Below, piece by piece: positions 54,908 through 64,000 of a stretch of DNA of 64,000 bases. Source of the DNA: Ramazzottius varieornatus (taxonomy: Eukaryota; Tardigrada; Eutardigrada; Parachela; Ramazzottiidae); NCBI GenBank assembly GCA_001949185.1, contig BDGG01000003.1, positions 2,587,158-2,651,157 on the forward strand. Direction: 5' to 3'. Positions within the stretch are counted from its first letter, which is position 1; each line of letters opens with the position of its first letter. Made by a program: the position numbers and the translations under genes. Under the pieces are notes generated by a model. It did not search any database. It was given only the letters and a program-made list of their open reading frames with translations, and was not told the DNA's origin.

Positions 54908-56188
54908 ATTCACTCAAGTCCTAGGGTAACAACCTCGACACACCTAGAGAAGTCGATAGGTACCTGACTGAATCGAGACTGAAATCTGGGGTGAAGGCCT
55001 TCGAAGAAATATGCAGGACTGCTTCGTCTGAATACAAACTGATGTGCATGTTGATCTTTTAGACGTCTCCGGTACTCGTACAGAAAGAGAAAGGCTTTTT
55101 GAATGGTCAAGCAACCAGTCAGGGTGCTCCAATGGACGGTCATGGGGTGGGATCGACCAACTGGGACGATTTCTCGTCGAAAGGTGCTGCAGTTTTATGT
55201 CCAACGAAGTGATGGTCCAACCTATTGGAAGCGTAGGGTAAGAGGTAAGACTATCTGGTGCTTTCAGGGATAGATAGATTTATTTCAGCCTCGACAATCT
55301 GAATCTGGGACTTCTGAACTTAAACAATGTCGCGATCGATTGTGACTTTCTGGAATCAAGCTTTGTGTGGCTAGGTGATACAAAGCATCAGGTGCTGCCT
55401 CCTTGTTCCGTCAAGACAAACCAATGACACCAATTACACCAATTACTGTAGGAAAGGCGGCGCCATGCTTTGAATTACTGGCGCCAGCTTCTAATAATTA
55501 TTGGCTTATTATCCATTCTAGTTCTTCCAAACAGGCAGCTTAGGAATCTTCCTGAGTTTGCTGAATTTTTTCAACCACTGTACTTCGCCTACAGGACACT
55601 AAACATGACCAGAAGGACGACAACGTTTCCGTCATCTTAATATTTTCTTAATTTTGGGTTAGTTCAGACAGATTAGTATTGACACATCGACCTTGGAGCA
55701 AAGGGCAGAGATAGCTATACTCTAAACACAGTTTGATTTCCTGGAACGTAAATGTTGTGACCGTTGAGTAACCAAGTCAGTCGAAGCTTGACCGTAGTTG
55801 TTTGAGAGTCTTTCCGATTTCCAGTGTCAACGTTGTTCAATAGTTTTTCTCAGTGATGGGCCGTCGTACATAACTCGAATGTTCGAATTGATTTAGTAGT
55901 TCCCATGATCAGCAAACAAAAGATTTGAGTACGCTTCGTTAGAATCGAATAATTTCAAAACATGTTATGCAAGTTCTTTTATTCAGGAAGGCTTGAAACG
56001 GGGCGAATGTACGATAACATTTCAAGAGCCCGGAAAAACTCGGTCTATAAATCATGTTACTACTTTAGAATTTTAGCGGACTGTTGAGACTATAGATCCT
56101 TGCCGAAGAGACCCGTTTTCCGGAGCAGAATTTGTCCCGCTCTGATTTCAGTAAAGAAGTCATTACTGTTATAAAATCTGGATCAAGG
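54908..56188. other. Divergent intergenic region
   Basis: It contains a TATA box for the downstream plus-strand gene (56046-56052). I see no gene on either strand and no clear mobile element. Confidence 0.45.
56046..56052 (+). promoter_or_regulatory. TATA box
   Basis: TATAAAT lies about 140 bp upstream of the ATG of the astacin-like gene. Confidence 0.45.
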
Positions 56189-58145
56189 ATGGCGCTCGAG
56201 ATATGGAGTGTCCTAACTGCGCTGATGTTCTCACAGGCTTCCAAAGTTTCCAGCACGGTGATGAGCTTCCCACCCAAGAACCCATCTTTAGCCGTTGGAC
56301 TTCATTCGACCGTCACAGCAGACCCGCGGTATACGGCATGGCCTGATCCGTCAGCCGTTTTGTACCATCTTGACAGTAACTACAGTAAGTGCAAGTCAAT
56401 TGTGTACCCGAAAGTCAAAATAAAAATTGGTATTGCTTCACACCTTCACGGTTTTTGCAGCAAGTATGGAGCGAATCATAATACAAGGCGCGATGATCAT
56501 TATTTCCACTGACATGACCCAGTGCATTCAGTTCGTCGAGTACGACCCTCAACGTGATGCCGGGAAGGACTTCCTATTCATCTCGAAAACGCTGAACGAT
56601 GGGTATGTACTACACCTGGGAAGCACAGCAAAAATGATTATGAGGTTGCTAATCTTTGGTTTCGTTTAATTTTGAAGCACGACCCCTCCGACCTGTGTAA
56701 CCTTCTTCGGGCGGGTAGTGCGGGCAGCCGGACGCGGGCAAAAGATGGTGATCCATAACGGACCCCACGGATGTATGAAATCCATGCGCGAAGTAATGAA
56801 GGTCCTTGTCAACGCACTGGGCTTACGCAATGAATATAGAAGACCAGACCGAGATCGCTTCATGCAAGTCAACTTTCAAAACATGATTCCGGGTAATTTA
56901 CGTCTCTTAAGTATGGGGTATAATTAAGTACGTTAATTACCGCCAATATATATTCTGACGTTCTGACAAGCTCCAATGTTTAATTATCGTAGAGCTGCGT
57001 GACACGAGCTTGATGAAGCCATACAACGAGTCGGAGGTGTACTATACCACGCTATTCGACTACCACTCATTGACCATTCTGCCGACTACAAAGTACAGCG
57101 CCGGAAACCAGACCATCTTTTCGTTTCCCAATGGCATCAGCGTCCCTACTATGGACTATCTCAGCCTCAATGACTGTATTGGGTTGTCCTGGATGTACGG
57201 ATGTGACGTCCGAAACTGCCTAGACCGTAAGAAGATCAACAAAAAGGATGAGATGTTTCCGTGTCATGCACCTCCATACTCTGCTCTGTACCGTTCACTG
57301 GTGGGTCTTGGTATGCAGGTGCTTGATGATCTAAAGCATGTGTTTTCCGTATTACCTTGTCGTAACAGTCCTTAACAGACACATTTTCGTGTGTAGCTTA
57401 CGCAACAGGAAGTGTAGGTCCTGTCGTGGTTACAAACGTTACTGTAGTTACCAGCGCCCCTGCAGCAGTCTCCTCGAACCCAGTCGCTCCGACAGCCTCC
57501 TCGGCTTCCGCCGTCACGGCTGCACGCACGGCCAAGTCGAGCGACATCGGTTTCGTCCTTCTCTCTCCCGAACAGTACAGCGGTAATACCAACGCATCCG
57601 GTACCACGAGCAACGGTACCAACACCATCTTCCACGTTGCCGGTTCCAATTCTGCCAACTCGTCCAGAGCGCTAGTCTTTGGCAAAGGACAGGTGCCAGA
57701 CATATCGAACGGTACCCAAAACGCCGCCGATGGTCGTGTGAACATTTCCGTCAGTTACGCAAGTGCACAGAATGGGTCTTCCGGTGGCGTCAAGACTTTT
57801 GTGTTAGACAAGAACATGACTTTAGCCGATATCATGGCCTCACAAACCGGTCCTGTGACGTTACATTTGGAGAACTTTTCCAACGCGACGGCCTATGTGG
57901 GTATCTATGGGCCACCAGGGTTCACTAGTAACTTCATCACGGCGTTGAACAGCACCGCGATAGTGTTTAACGGTACTGTGTCCTCGGTGGCTAACTATAC
58001 GACGTCGACCGGAAGTACAACGCCGGTTAGGGTGGAAAGCACGAGCTCGAGCGCGACAACGGTGTCGACTACAAGTACCACCACAACCACGGCGGCTCCT
58101 GCTACGACTGCCTACTTGCCTCCACTCCCAGTCCTTATCCCGTAA
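56189..58145 (+). CDS. Astacin-like protein lacking catalytic residues, with a glycosylated Ser/Thr tail
   Basis: Five exons (56189-56384, 56461-56602, 56678-56892, 56993-57310, 57397-58145) give 539 residues. A signal peptide (about 1-16) precedes a domain that follows the astacin pattern: WPDPSAVLYHLD, CIQFVEYD, a Cys pair (C119, C145), then KVLVNALGLRNEYRRPDRD and NMIP. In active astacins the matching segment is HExxHxxGxxHExxRPDRD. Here the three zinc-binding His and the catalytic Glu are K154, N158, N164 and V155. The Met-turn (SVMHY in the family) is replaced as well. The last 250 residues are Ser/Thr/Val/Ala-rich with many N-x-[ST] sites. It is a secreted pseudo-enzyme, perhaps a binding protein. 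Confidence 0.78.
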
Positions 58146-58822
58146 AGAAAACCTTTGTGAAAGAGGAGAGTCATTATCGCAGGAAATATTCTTGTCGCCT
58201 TTATATAACGAAGAGGTGGATTTTGCCAATGAATACCTGGTTCAGTATTGTTATTTTAACAGCATTCAGGGAACCTTGTTGAAAACTGTAGCTGATAGTT
58301 GAAGGAGCGACCGGTAATGATAAGGTATTGAATTGCTTAATCATCTTGCGATTTAAGGGTGCGCGCAGCTCTTAGCGCCGCGTTTTCGAGACAGTAGTCA
58401 GTGGGAGACTTATAGTGGACTAATAGGATTTGTAATGGAAAAACATGACCAATTTTCGAGCATTGGAAACGTTATGTATCGCTCTTTTACGCAGTCCCGT
58501 GCCAACAAATCCTGAACGAACGACCAGGAAATTATATAAAGAGAGGCTCTGTAGAGAAAAAACAAAGTCACATGGAACTGGCTATGGTACACGAATGTTT
58601 GATTAATCAGTTTGACTATGGCAACGTGGAACCTCGATGCGCTCCCCGAAACATGCAGACTAGAAAGCTACAGTGTAGATTCTACGCGATATGAGAATAT
58701 ACTATGTATGACAAGCTGAAACGTTGCGAAACGGTTACTTGATGTATGAAAATTCATGAGACTCGCCATGCGCGACTTCATATGGGATCATGAGAAACGT
58801 CAAAGCCGGTTACATAGTCGCT
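58146..58822. other. Convergent intergenic region
   Basis: It contains the 3' ends of the astacin-like and neuropeptide genes. I see no gene or repeat. Confidence 0.45.
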
Positions 58823-59642
58823 TCATCGAGCGCCGACGCCCATGAACGGGTACCGCCAATTGTAGAACGCCTTATTGCGGGGATATTCCGGTCCTAGTCC
58901 ATCGAGTCCTCCCAAGCCGAGTTCGCTAAGTTCCTGGATCAGTCCCTCATCTAGCGAGGCTAAACGAGGAACCTCCCCAATGACTCCACTCGGCCAGCCA
59001 CGCAACTGGAACGCGGAAGGGCCATAAGAACGGAACATGGGTGGTTGTGGTTGATCGTTAAGGATTTGCCCTGTTGCTGGGAGAAGGTCGTTATTCGAGG
59101 AGACTTCCGATGTTCGCTTCTTGAAGTGACCTGGAAGGTAATCAAACATTTTGTGGATGTATTCATCGGAACTCAGTGGAATAGGTTGCGTGCGGTTCTC
59201 ATCAGTTGATATGACGCACCGCCTAAACAAGCTTGTCCCCATTGAGCACACCCAACTCGGGTTCGCCGCGCCGCTCGATTCACAGACTGCGAACTTCCTA
59301 TAATAATAAATGGATCTGTGAAACAAAATATGTCACATGCACCTGGCTCAAAGCCTGAAGCAGTTAATCACAAAATCTTTGGTCCACAAAATGCTTTTTG
59401 GTTTGACCAACGTAATACATGTATTAAGTCTAAACGATTCATGGGAGTATTTAAGCGTTGCGAAACGCTAAGACCAACGGTGATCTTTTCAGAACCCAGC
59501 TAAGCTCCTTAGAGCCATGATGCCGTGGACTTCGATGCGGCGAAGACAAAGTATCCCACGTACCGTCTGAAGCTAGAAGCATGAATGTCACCACAAAGCA
59601 AAGTATCCAACGGGTAAGATCGGCCCTAACCGCGCAAGACAT
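58823..59642 (-). CDS. CCHamide-like cysteine-bridged neuropeptide precursor
   Basis: Three exons (59642-59564, 59297-59220, 59130-58823) give 154 residues; both introns are phase 1. Residues 1 to about 26 are a signal peptide (WILCFVVTFMLLA). The core is V41-G-C43-A-Q-W-G-Q-A-C50-L-G-G-H54-F, preceded by basic residues (ARRTR) and followed by KKR. CCHamides have the form [GS]-C-x-x-[YW]-G-H-x-C-x-G-[AG]-H-amide, so the Cys spacing, the aromatic-Gly and the GGH match. The usual G-[KR]-[KR] amidation signal is replaced by F-K-K-R, so the C-terminus may not be amidated. Intron 2 splits the GG pair. The rest is an acidic spacer rich in Leu and Gly. The peptide would act through a G-protein-coupled receptor. 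Confidence 0.68.
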
Positions 59643-60262
59643 CTTGGGTGGGAGTTCGCTATCGATGAGAGGCACCACACTGAAGCTGAATTCTTGCGCT
59701 GAAGAGTCCGTGGGGTAACTCAAGAAGATCGGACTGGGCGCGCAGCAAGGAAACTCTTCAAAAGCGGTGGGAACTCAGGCAGGCAACAGCGACCTTCCCA
59801 GCAGCACCGGGTTATGATAAGGCGGTAATGTGATGGATGGCAAGAAAGTGAATGCGGAAGATGGTGTTAACGAGGAAATATATACATACCGCTAAGATGT
59901 ATATGATTGCGGATGAATGGAGGCCGTTGATTAAGTGTCAGATCGATTGCCACGCTGACGAGGAGGATGTCGTTGCTTTCGCACTGCAAGACGACCTGAC
60001 ACATGACCATCCGGCGGATAACCAACTCTATTTTGAACTGGGGCTACCATCCAGATGATGGGTGACGCGGGGAGCGGCCGGATTTGTCCCGCTACCCAGT
60101 TTACAGCTCACTGAATTACGCCGCATTGTCAGCATATTTCCTGAAAATAACGTCAGACGGTTCCCCTGTGGAATTTTCATTTATTGCCTCGTTTCTTGAA
60201 GAATTAGGAAGTAATTAAGAATCAAACAGAGAGAAAAAAGAGAGTCTGAAGTTTGAGCATCA
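59643..60262. other. Intergenic region
   Basis: It lies between two minus-strand genes. I see no gene; a TATA-like run TATATA near 59878 could serve the neuropeptide gene. Confidence 0.4.
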
Positions 60263-61687
60263 TCAAAACAGCGGTCGTGGTCGAAGGTCCCGGCTGTTCG
60301 TGTAGCCAGGATAATTGACCGCGCCTCTGTATCCTTCACTTTCGCCGTACTCCTCCACCTCGTAGGCTCGCACGTAAGGCCGAGGAACTTCCTGTGCACC
60401 ATATCTTTGAGGGTAAGCCTCTGTTCGGTCATATTTGCCTTCCGGATAGGAGTAGGCTTTCTTCACCGGCGGACGATTGTCTTCCACACTTACATTCCCA
60501 TCATCCTGTCTACCTTGTGGACTCGATGGTGGCGGTTGAGGCACACCTCTGACTTCGACTTTGATTTGTGTTACTGACGACATCACCTCCGGTTGGGGCT
60601 GGGCTTGTGGTTGCCCAACTGGACCAGGTGGAGGCAGTGCCGGTCTTTGGTTGGGGGTAGCATTCGACGGAGGTCCTGGCAGGACTACTGGGGCGGGCAT
60701 TTCCGGACCATTCGGCTGACCAATTGGCAGTTCTTCACTACCAGGAGACAACGGAGGAGTGGCTGGACGTACAAGTGTTGGACGTCCGGGAGGACTTTCG
60801 GGTCCCACAGCTGGAACCTCTGCGAGCTTCTCGGTCGCCTTGACTGGTTTGGTTTCATAGCCTCCATACTTCTTAGGTTTCTTCTTGTGAATGACAGGTT
60901 GTAGTACGATCTTTGCGGCTTCTGGCTTGTACTCGTAGGCTTTGACCGGTTCTTCCTTGTAGGAAACAGGCTCAACGTAAGGGGCGTACGTCGTGGCCTC
61001 GTACGCGTACTGTTTGGGTTCGTGGATAACACCAACAGCAACAACTTGCAGAGACTGAGAAGGCGCACCCGCCACAGGAGGAAAACCTTCGAAGCTCCCT
61101 GTTAAAGACACAATTTGGTTACCTAGCCGAACGTGTGGCTAAAGATCCGAAGTTAGACGGACGTGACTAAGTCTTGTCAACCGTCAACTGTTATCTCAAG
61201 TGGCGCGCGGTCCCATTGTTATGGGCTGACAGGGTGCGCCATTCAAGATATTGATCTTGTACGTCGTGTTTGCCCCGTTCCCAAATCGACAACGAAATTC
61301 CGTACCTGAGCCGGAGTTGGATTCGGATGAGCCATACTCGAACGAACCAGAACCAGATGAGTCAAAGCCCAGAGGGAAAGGTGCCACGCCATCAGGGGCC
61401 GGAAGCGGAGGTCCAACGAGACGAACGATGGGCTGGATGGGTACCCCGGGAGATGGCGCTGCAGGCGGCAACGGTAAAGGCAACGGTGGAGCAATACGGA
61501 ACGCCGCCAGCGGAGGAGCTCGTCCGATGAACGGTACTGGAGCAAGCGGAAATCCAAATGGACTGAATGGAGCAAAAGGAGGAAATGGTCGTCCTTCTTC
61601 GGAGCTGTCCGCTGTGACGTATTTTCGTCCAATTATGATGAAGAGAATGACCCATGCGCGAAGTGCTAATGCACGAGGAAGATCCAT
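60263..61687 (-). CDS. Secreted Pro-rich repetitive protein
   Basis: Two exons (61687-61306, 61098-60263) give 405 residues. A signal peptide (about 1-27, WVILFIIIG) is followed by a Pro/Phe-rich segment (PFPPFAPFSPFGFPLAP), a Ser/Gly stretch, then Tyr/Lys/Glu/Pro-rich sequence (YAPYVEPVSYKEEPVKAYEY) and long Pro runs. There are no cysteine-based domains after the signal. The composition resembles cuticle or mucous-layer proteins. TATAAA on the minus strand at 61819-61824, about 130 bp upstream, is the likely promoter. The intron holds a palindromic element. Confidence 0.75.
61200..61254. repeat. GTGGCGC palindromic element in the Pro-rich gene intron
   Basis: Inner arms are AAGTGGCGCG and GGTGCGCCATT. 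The right flank in reverse reads GGGGCAAACACGACGTACAA, close to the outer arm of the copy at 47024. Confidence 0.75.
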
Positions 61688-62824
61688 TGAGTCGTCGGAC
61701 AGTAAGCGAGTAGCGAAGACCCAGCTAGCTTTCAGACGTGAGAGAAAGAAAAGTTTACTTCGCGGAGCACACTGTAAAATCCGAGAGTGTTCTCGATCGT
61801 TGTGAGACGGCGGTGCTCTTTATAAACAAAAAAGAAATTTTTTAGCTTGCTCTCCAGTTTCATTTTTCTCAAAGGGTGTTAAAGTATCCTGACGGACTGC
61901 GAAGATGCACTCGTACAAGCCATCTGGGGCGAGTGTAACCGAAGGCGATCGATTGTTTCAAGTGGCGTGATGAGGAGGAATACTCGCTACGCATGTGTGA
62001 GACTCCAAGCACGCCGATCAAACATATCAACCATAGTTTTCGGGACTTCCGGGGTGCTGAACAGGTGCATCGGGTTGCCGCTGCTTTTTTCTTGATTTGC
62101 AAATCACAAGAGCGTAAAGTGATAGGTAGAAGATCTGATTGCGGATCACGACAGAGATGAGTACTTACCTAGACTTAACACCCGGCATTTCGAAACATAA
62201 TCACCTGCTCTTCACCAACATGAAGAAAATGCTTTTTTTCCCCGCGGAAATGGATCAGATAATCTGAGCCCTCTTTCTTTTCTCGCTACGTATGTGCTAC
62301 GTAATTTTCACAGTAGTCTTCTGTGGTTCCAACTTCTATCTGAATATCAATATTTGCATGCAGTATAAAAGGGGAAGTTTTAATTATGGAGCGGCACGTG
62401 ATTACATCCAGTGCGCTAACATGACACCTTATATATTTTCTCGTTACATTGTCCTGGATCTCATCCGTCATGATGAGTTCAGGGGCATAACTACCGTGAA
62501 AGGCATCGTTTTTACCAAGAAGAAGCATAAAAAACAAAGGGAAAGTGCTCCGCACACCACCGAAAACCACCATTGTCTCCGCACACAGCCTGTCACCGCC
62601 GTAGTCTCCTAATACCACCTTTTCACCACCGTTAATTAATTAGAATTTCAAATCTCTGCGCACCACTCTTGTCCGGAGGTCTCTCAAGCGTCTTTCTCAG
62701 GCGTCTTTCTCAAGCAAAGAACTGCGGAAGTGGTTTTTAGACTGTTCAATAGTAAAAAGATCGAAAAACTGTTACTTTCGGGAGACCTGGTACCAGAGTG
62801 GGATAACGAAGCCCGGTCACTATA
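61688..62824. other. Intergenic region
   Basis: It holds the TATA box of the Pro-rich gene. A 77-codon minus-strand ORF (61869-62102) with a hydrophobic stretch has no convincing ATG or partner exon. I see nothing else. Confidence 0.4.
61819..61824 (-). promoter_or_regulatory. TATA box
   Basis: TATAAA on the minus strand, about 130 bp before the ATG at 61687. Confidence 0.5.
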
Positions 62825-64000
62825 CTGTATTCCCCCGATTTCTTCGCGAAGCTACGTCACACGTACGTACAGACTGCCCGCAAGTAAAAACGGACCGCCT
62901 GGGCCATAGAACTGATTGTTTGATCAGCCTTTTCCCGAGAAGACTGATGAATAAGTTTCCCAACAAGTCTTCCGACGAAGAAGATACCAGTGGGAGATTT
63001 TGTGTGGGCTTTGGTGTGTTGATCTTGAACGCTAGAGATGGGGAGACCACATGCTATGTACAGAGTCAGCGAAGCACTGAGGAATGTGCGCGGACAGGAA
63101 CAGAGTGGGAAGTCGGTGAATGCGCACGCGAAACTGGTTACAATTCCTGAATCGACGATAAGAGGATGGAGGTAACACAATCGTTCAGAATCCTTAACGT
63201 AGAGTCCAGTCTGATAATTACGCTTTGCAGGAAAAAGCTACCGAAAGGCACGTACAAAAGCCGAAGAAAGCCAGTCTACGAGGACGTTGAGAGACGGGTT
63301 TACCCGGAGTTTGTAAGGACAAGAAACGTTGGGCTTCCGGTCCGCGACACCGACATTCGTATCTGGGCAGTGCAGTCTGCAAAATCCCTCAACTTGAACG
63401 ACTGTAAAGCCTCCAACGGATGGCTTTATCCAATAAAGAAGAAGTACCGTTTGACTTACAGAGCAACAACAAAAGTGGGTAGAAAGACCAAACCCTCGGC
63501 TGAAGATGAGGTAGCTTCTGATTTTCCGCCTAGATTTCTTGGTGTTTCCTCTCAGCCCTGCTGAAAAGATTTGTCGTACGCTGAACCGGTATTTCTTTCG
63601 ACAGAAAGAGGAGCACGAGTTCATGGAACGCGTTGAAGAAATCGTCACGCTAGAGGACACTCACCCAAGCAGAATCATAAATTTTGATCAGATCAGCGTT
63701 TTACTGCAAAACACGTATGGTAAAACTCTTGTCGCCGATTGGTGAAAAGCAGGTGCTTGTGACCCAGGCACCGGGTGAGAAGGAAAGATTTACGGTGGGA
63801 CTTGCCGTAACTGGCGATGGGCGAAAGTTTCCTGCTGCTATACTCTTCAAAGGGGAAGCGAAGACCGGAAAGTTGTCGGGAAGGATCGTAAACAAGTTAG
63901 TGACACCGGACAACGTTATCGTGTACAGTACACGAACGGCGTGGTGGAACTCTCGTCTAGATTTGGAATGGATCGACGATTTTTTTTATGGTAAAGACCT
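62825..64000 (+). mobile_element. Pogo/Tigger-like transposon, broken and cut by the window edge
   Basis: The transposase begins near 63166. A CENP-B-type helix-turn-helix is visible (RIWAVQSAKSLNL, CKASNGWLYPIKKKYRL), then the start of a DDE catalytic region (HPSRIINFDQISVLLQ) and TVGLAVTGDGRKFPAAILFK. The reading frame changes at least twice (near 63535 and 63740), so this copy is dead. A possible left terminal repeat starts CTGTATTCCCCCG at 62825 after TA; the right end is outside the window. The family includes pogo, Tigger and Fot1, which insert at TA. It is a plausible relative of whatever moved the TA-flanked MITEs in this window. Confidence 0.75.
63166..64000 (+). pseudogene. Pogo/Tigger-like transposase remnant
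   Basis: The first frame runs 63166-63564 (helix-turn-helix region). The second runs from about 63537 to 63745 (start of the DDE region). The third continues from about 63745 to the window end. At least two frameshifts separate them. No intron explanation fits, because no splice signals lie at the breaks. Confidence 0.75.

Noticed and set aside
58823-59326. Continuous 167-codon minus-strand ORF taken as one exon
   Set aside because: It lacks a signal peptide, and its N-terminal part is in a different frame from the cysteine-bridged peptide. The three-exon model gives a signal peptide and a recognisable neuropeptide.
61869-62102. Minus-strand ORF with a hydrophobic stretch resembling a small secreted peptide
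   Set aside because: There is no ATG before the hydrophobic part in a sensible position, and no splice partner was found.
1-64000. CRISPR arrays, bacterial operons or ribosome-binding sites
   Set aside because: The window is intron-rich animal DNA, and no regularly spaced direct-repeat array is present.

Overview
This is eukaryotic DNA from an animal. Most genes are split by short GT-AG introns (many of 40-250 bp) and are densely packed on both strands, with about twenty supportable genes in 64 kb. The content is metazoan: a CCHamide-like neuropeptide precursor, a DC-STAMP-domain protein, a Maelstrom-like protein, an astacin relative, an AQP11/12-type aquaporin, a clan-2 cytochrome P450, RanGAP, Elongin B, SUMO, an AGGF1-like protein and a short aprataxin-like protein. 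The CCHamide-like peptide and the compactness suggest a protostome with a small genome, such as a tardigrade. That is inference; no single feature fixes the species.

Layout. 1-14.3 kb: five genes for secreted proteins. Four carry cadherin-like repeats with two cysteines each, and four share short C-x4-C-[YF] motifs. 14.7-17.3 kb: one gene joining a cold-shock domain, two UBA-like domains and two RING fingers. 18.7-22 kb: AGGF1-like and aprataxin-like genes. 22.9-30.2 kb: a broken SUMO copy, the Maelstrom-like gene, an unknown secreted protein, an intact SUMO gene, a hAT-type MITE and Elongin B. 31.2-34 kb: P450. 35-37.4 kb: RanGAP. 39.7-40.7 kb: aquaporin. 41-44.2 kb: DCST-type gene. 45.2-47.8 kb: an unknown nuclear protein with a RanBP2-type zinc finger. 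48.6-53.4 kb: a Vasa/PL10-like DEAD-box helicase with an added N-terminal RRM. 54.4-61.7 kb: more secreted proteins, including a catalytically dead astacin and the neuropeptide precursor. 62.8-64 kb: a broken pogo/Tigger-like transposon running off the window.

The DNA between and inside genes is rich in small palindromic elements. One family with GTGGCGCAC/GTGCGCCAC arms occurs about twelve times, mostly in introns. Several others have TA target duplications and CAG/CTG ends, as expected of elements moved by a pogo/Tc1-type transposase. One 620-bp element has an exact 8-bp hAT-type duplication.

Gene models were built by hand from splice signals and reading phase. In the models given with exon lists, every junction keeps the frame and the total length divides by three, except where a break is stated. 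UTRs and first non-coding exons were not resolved.
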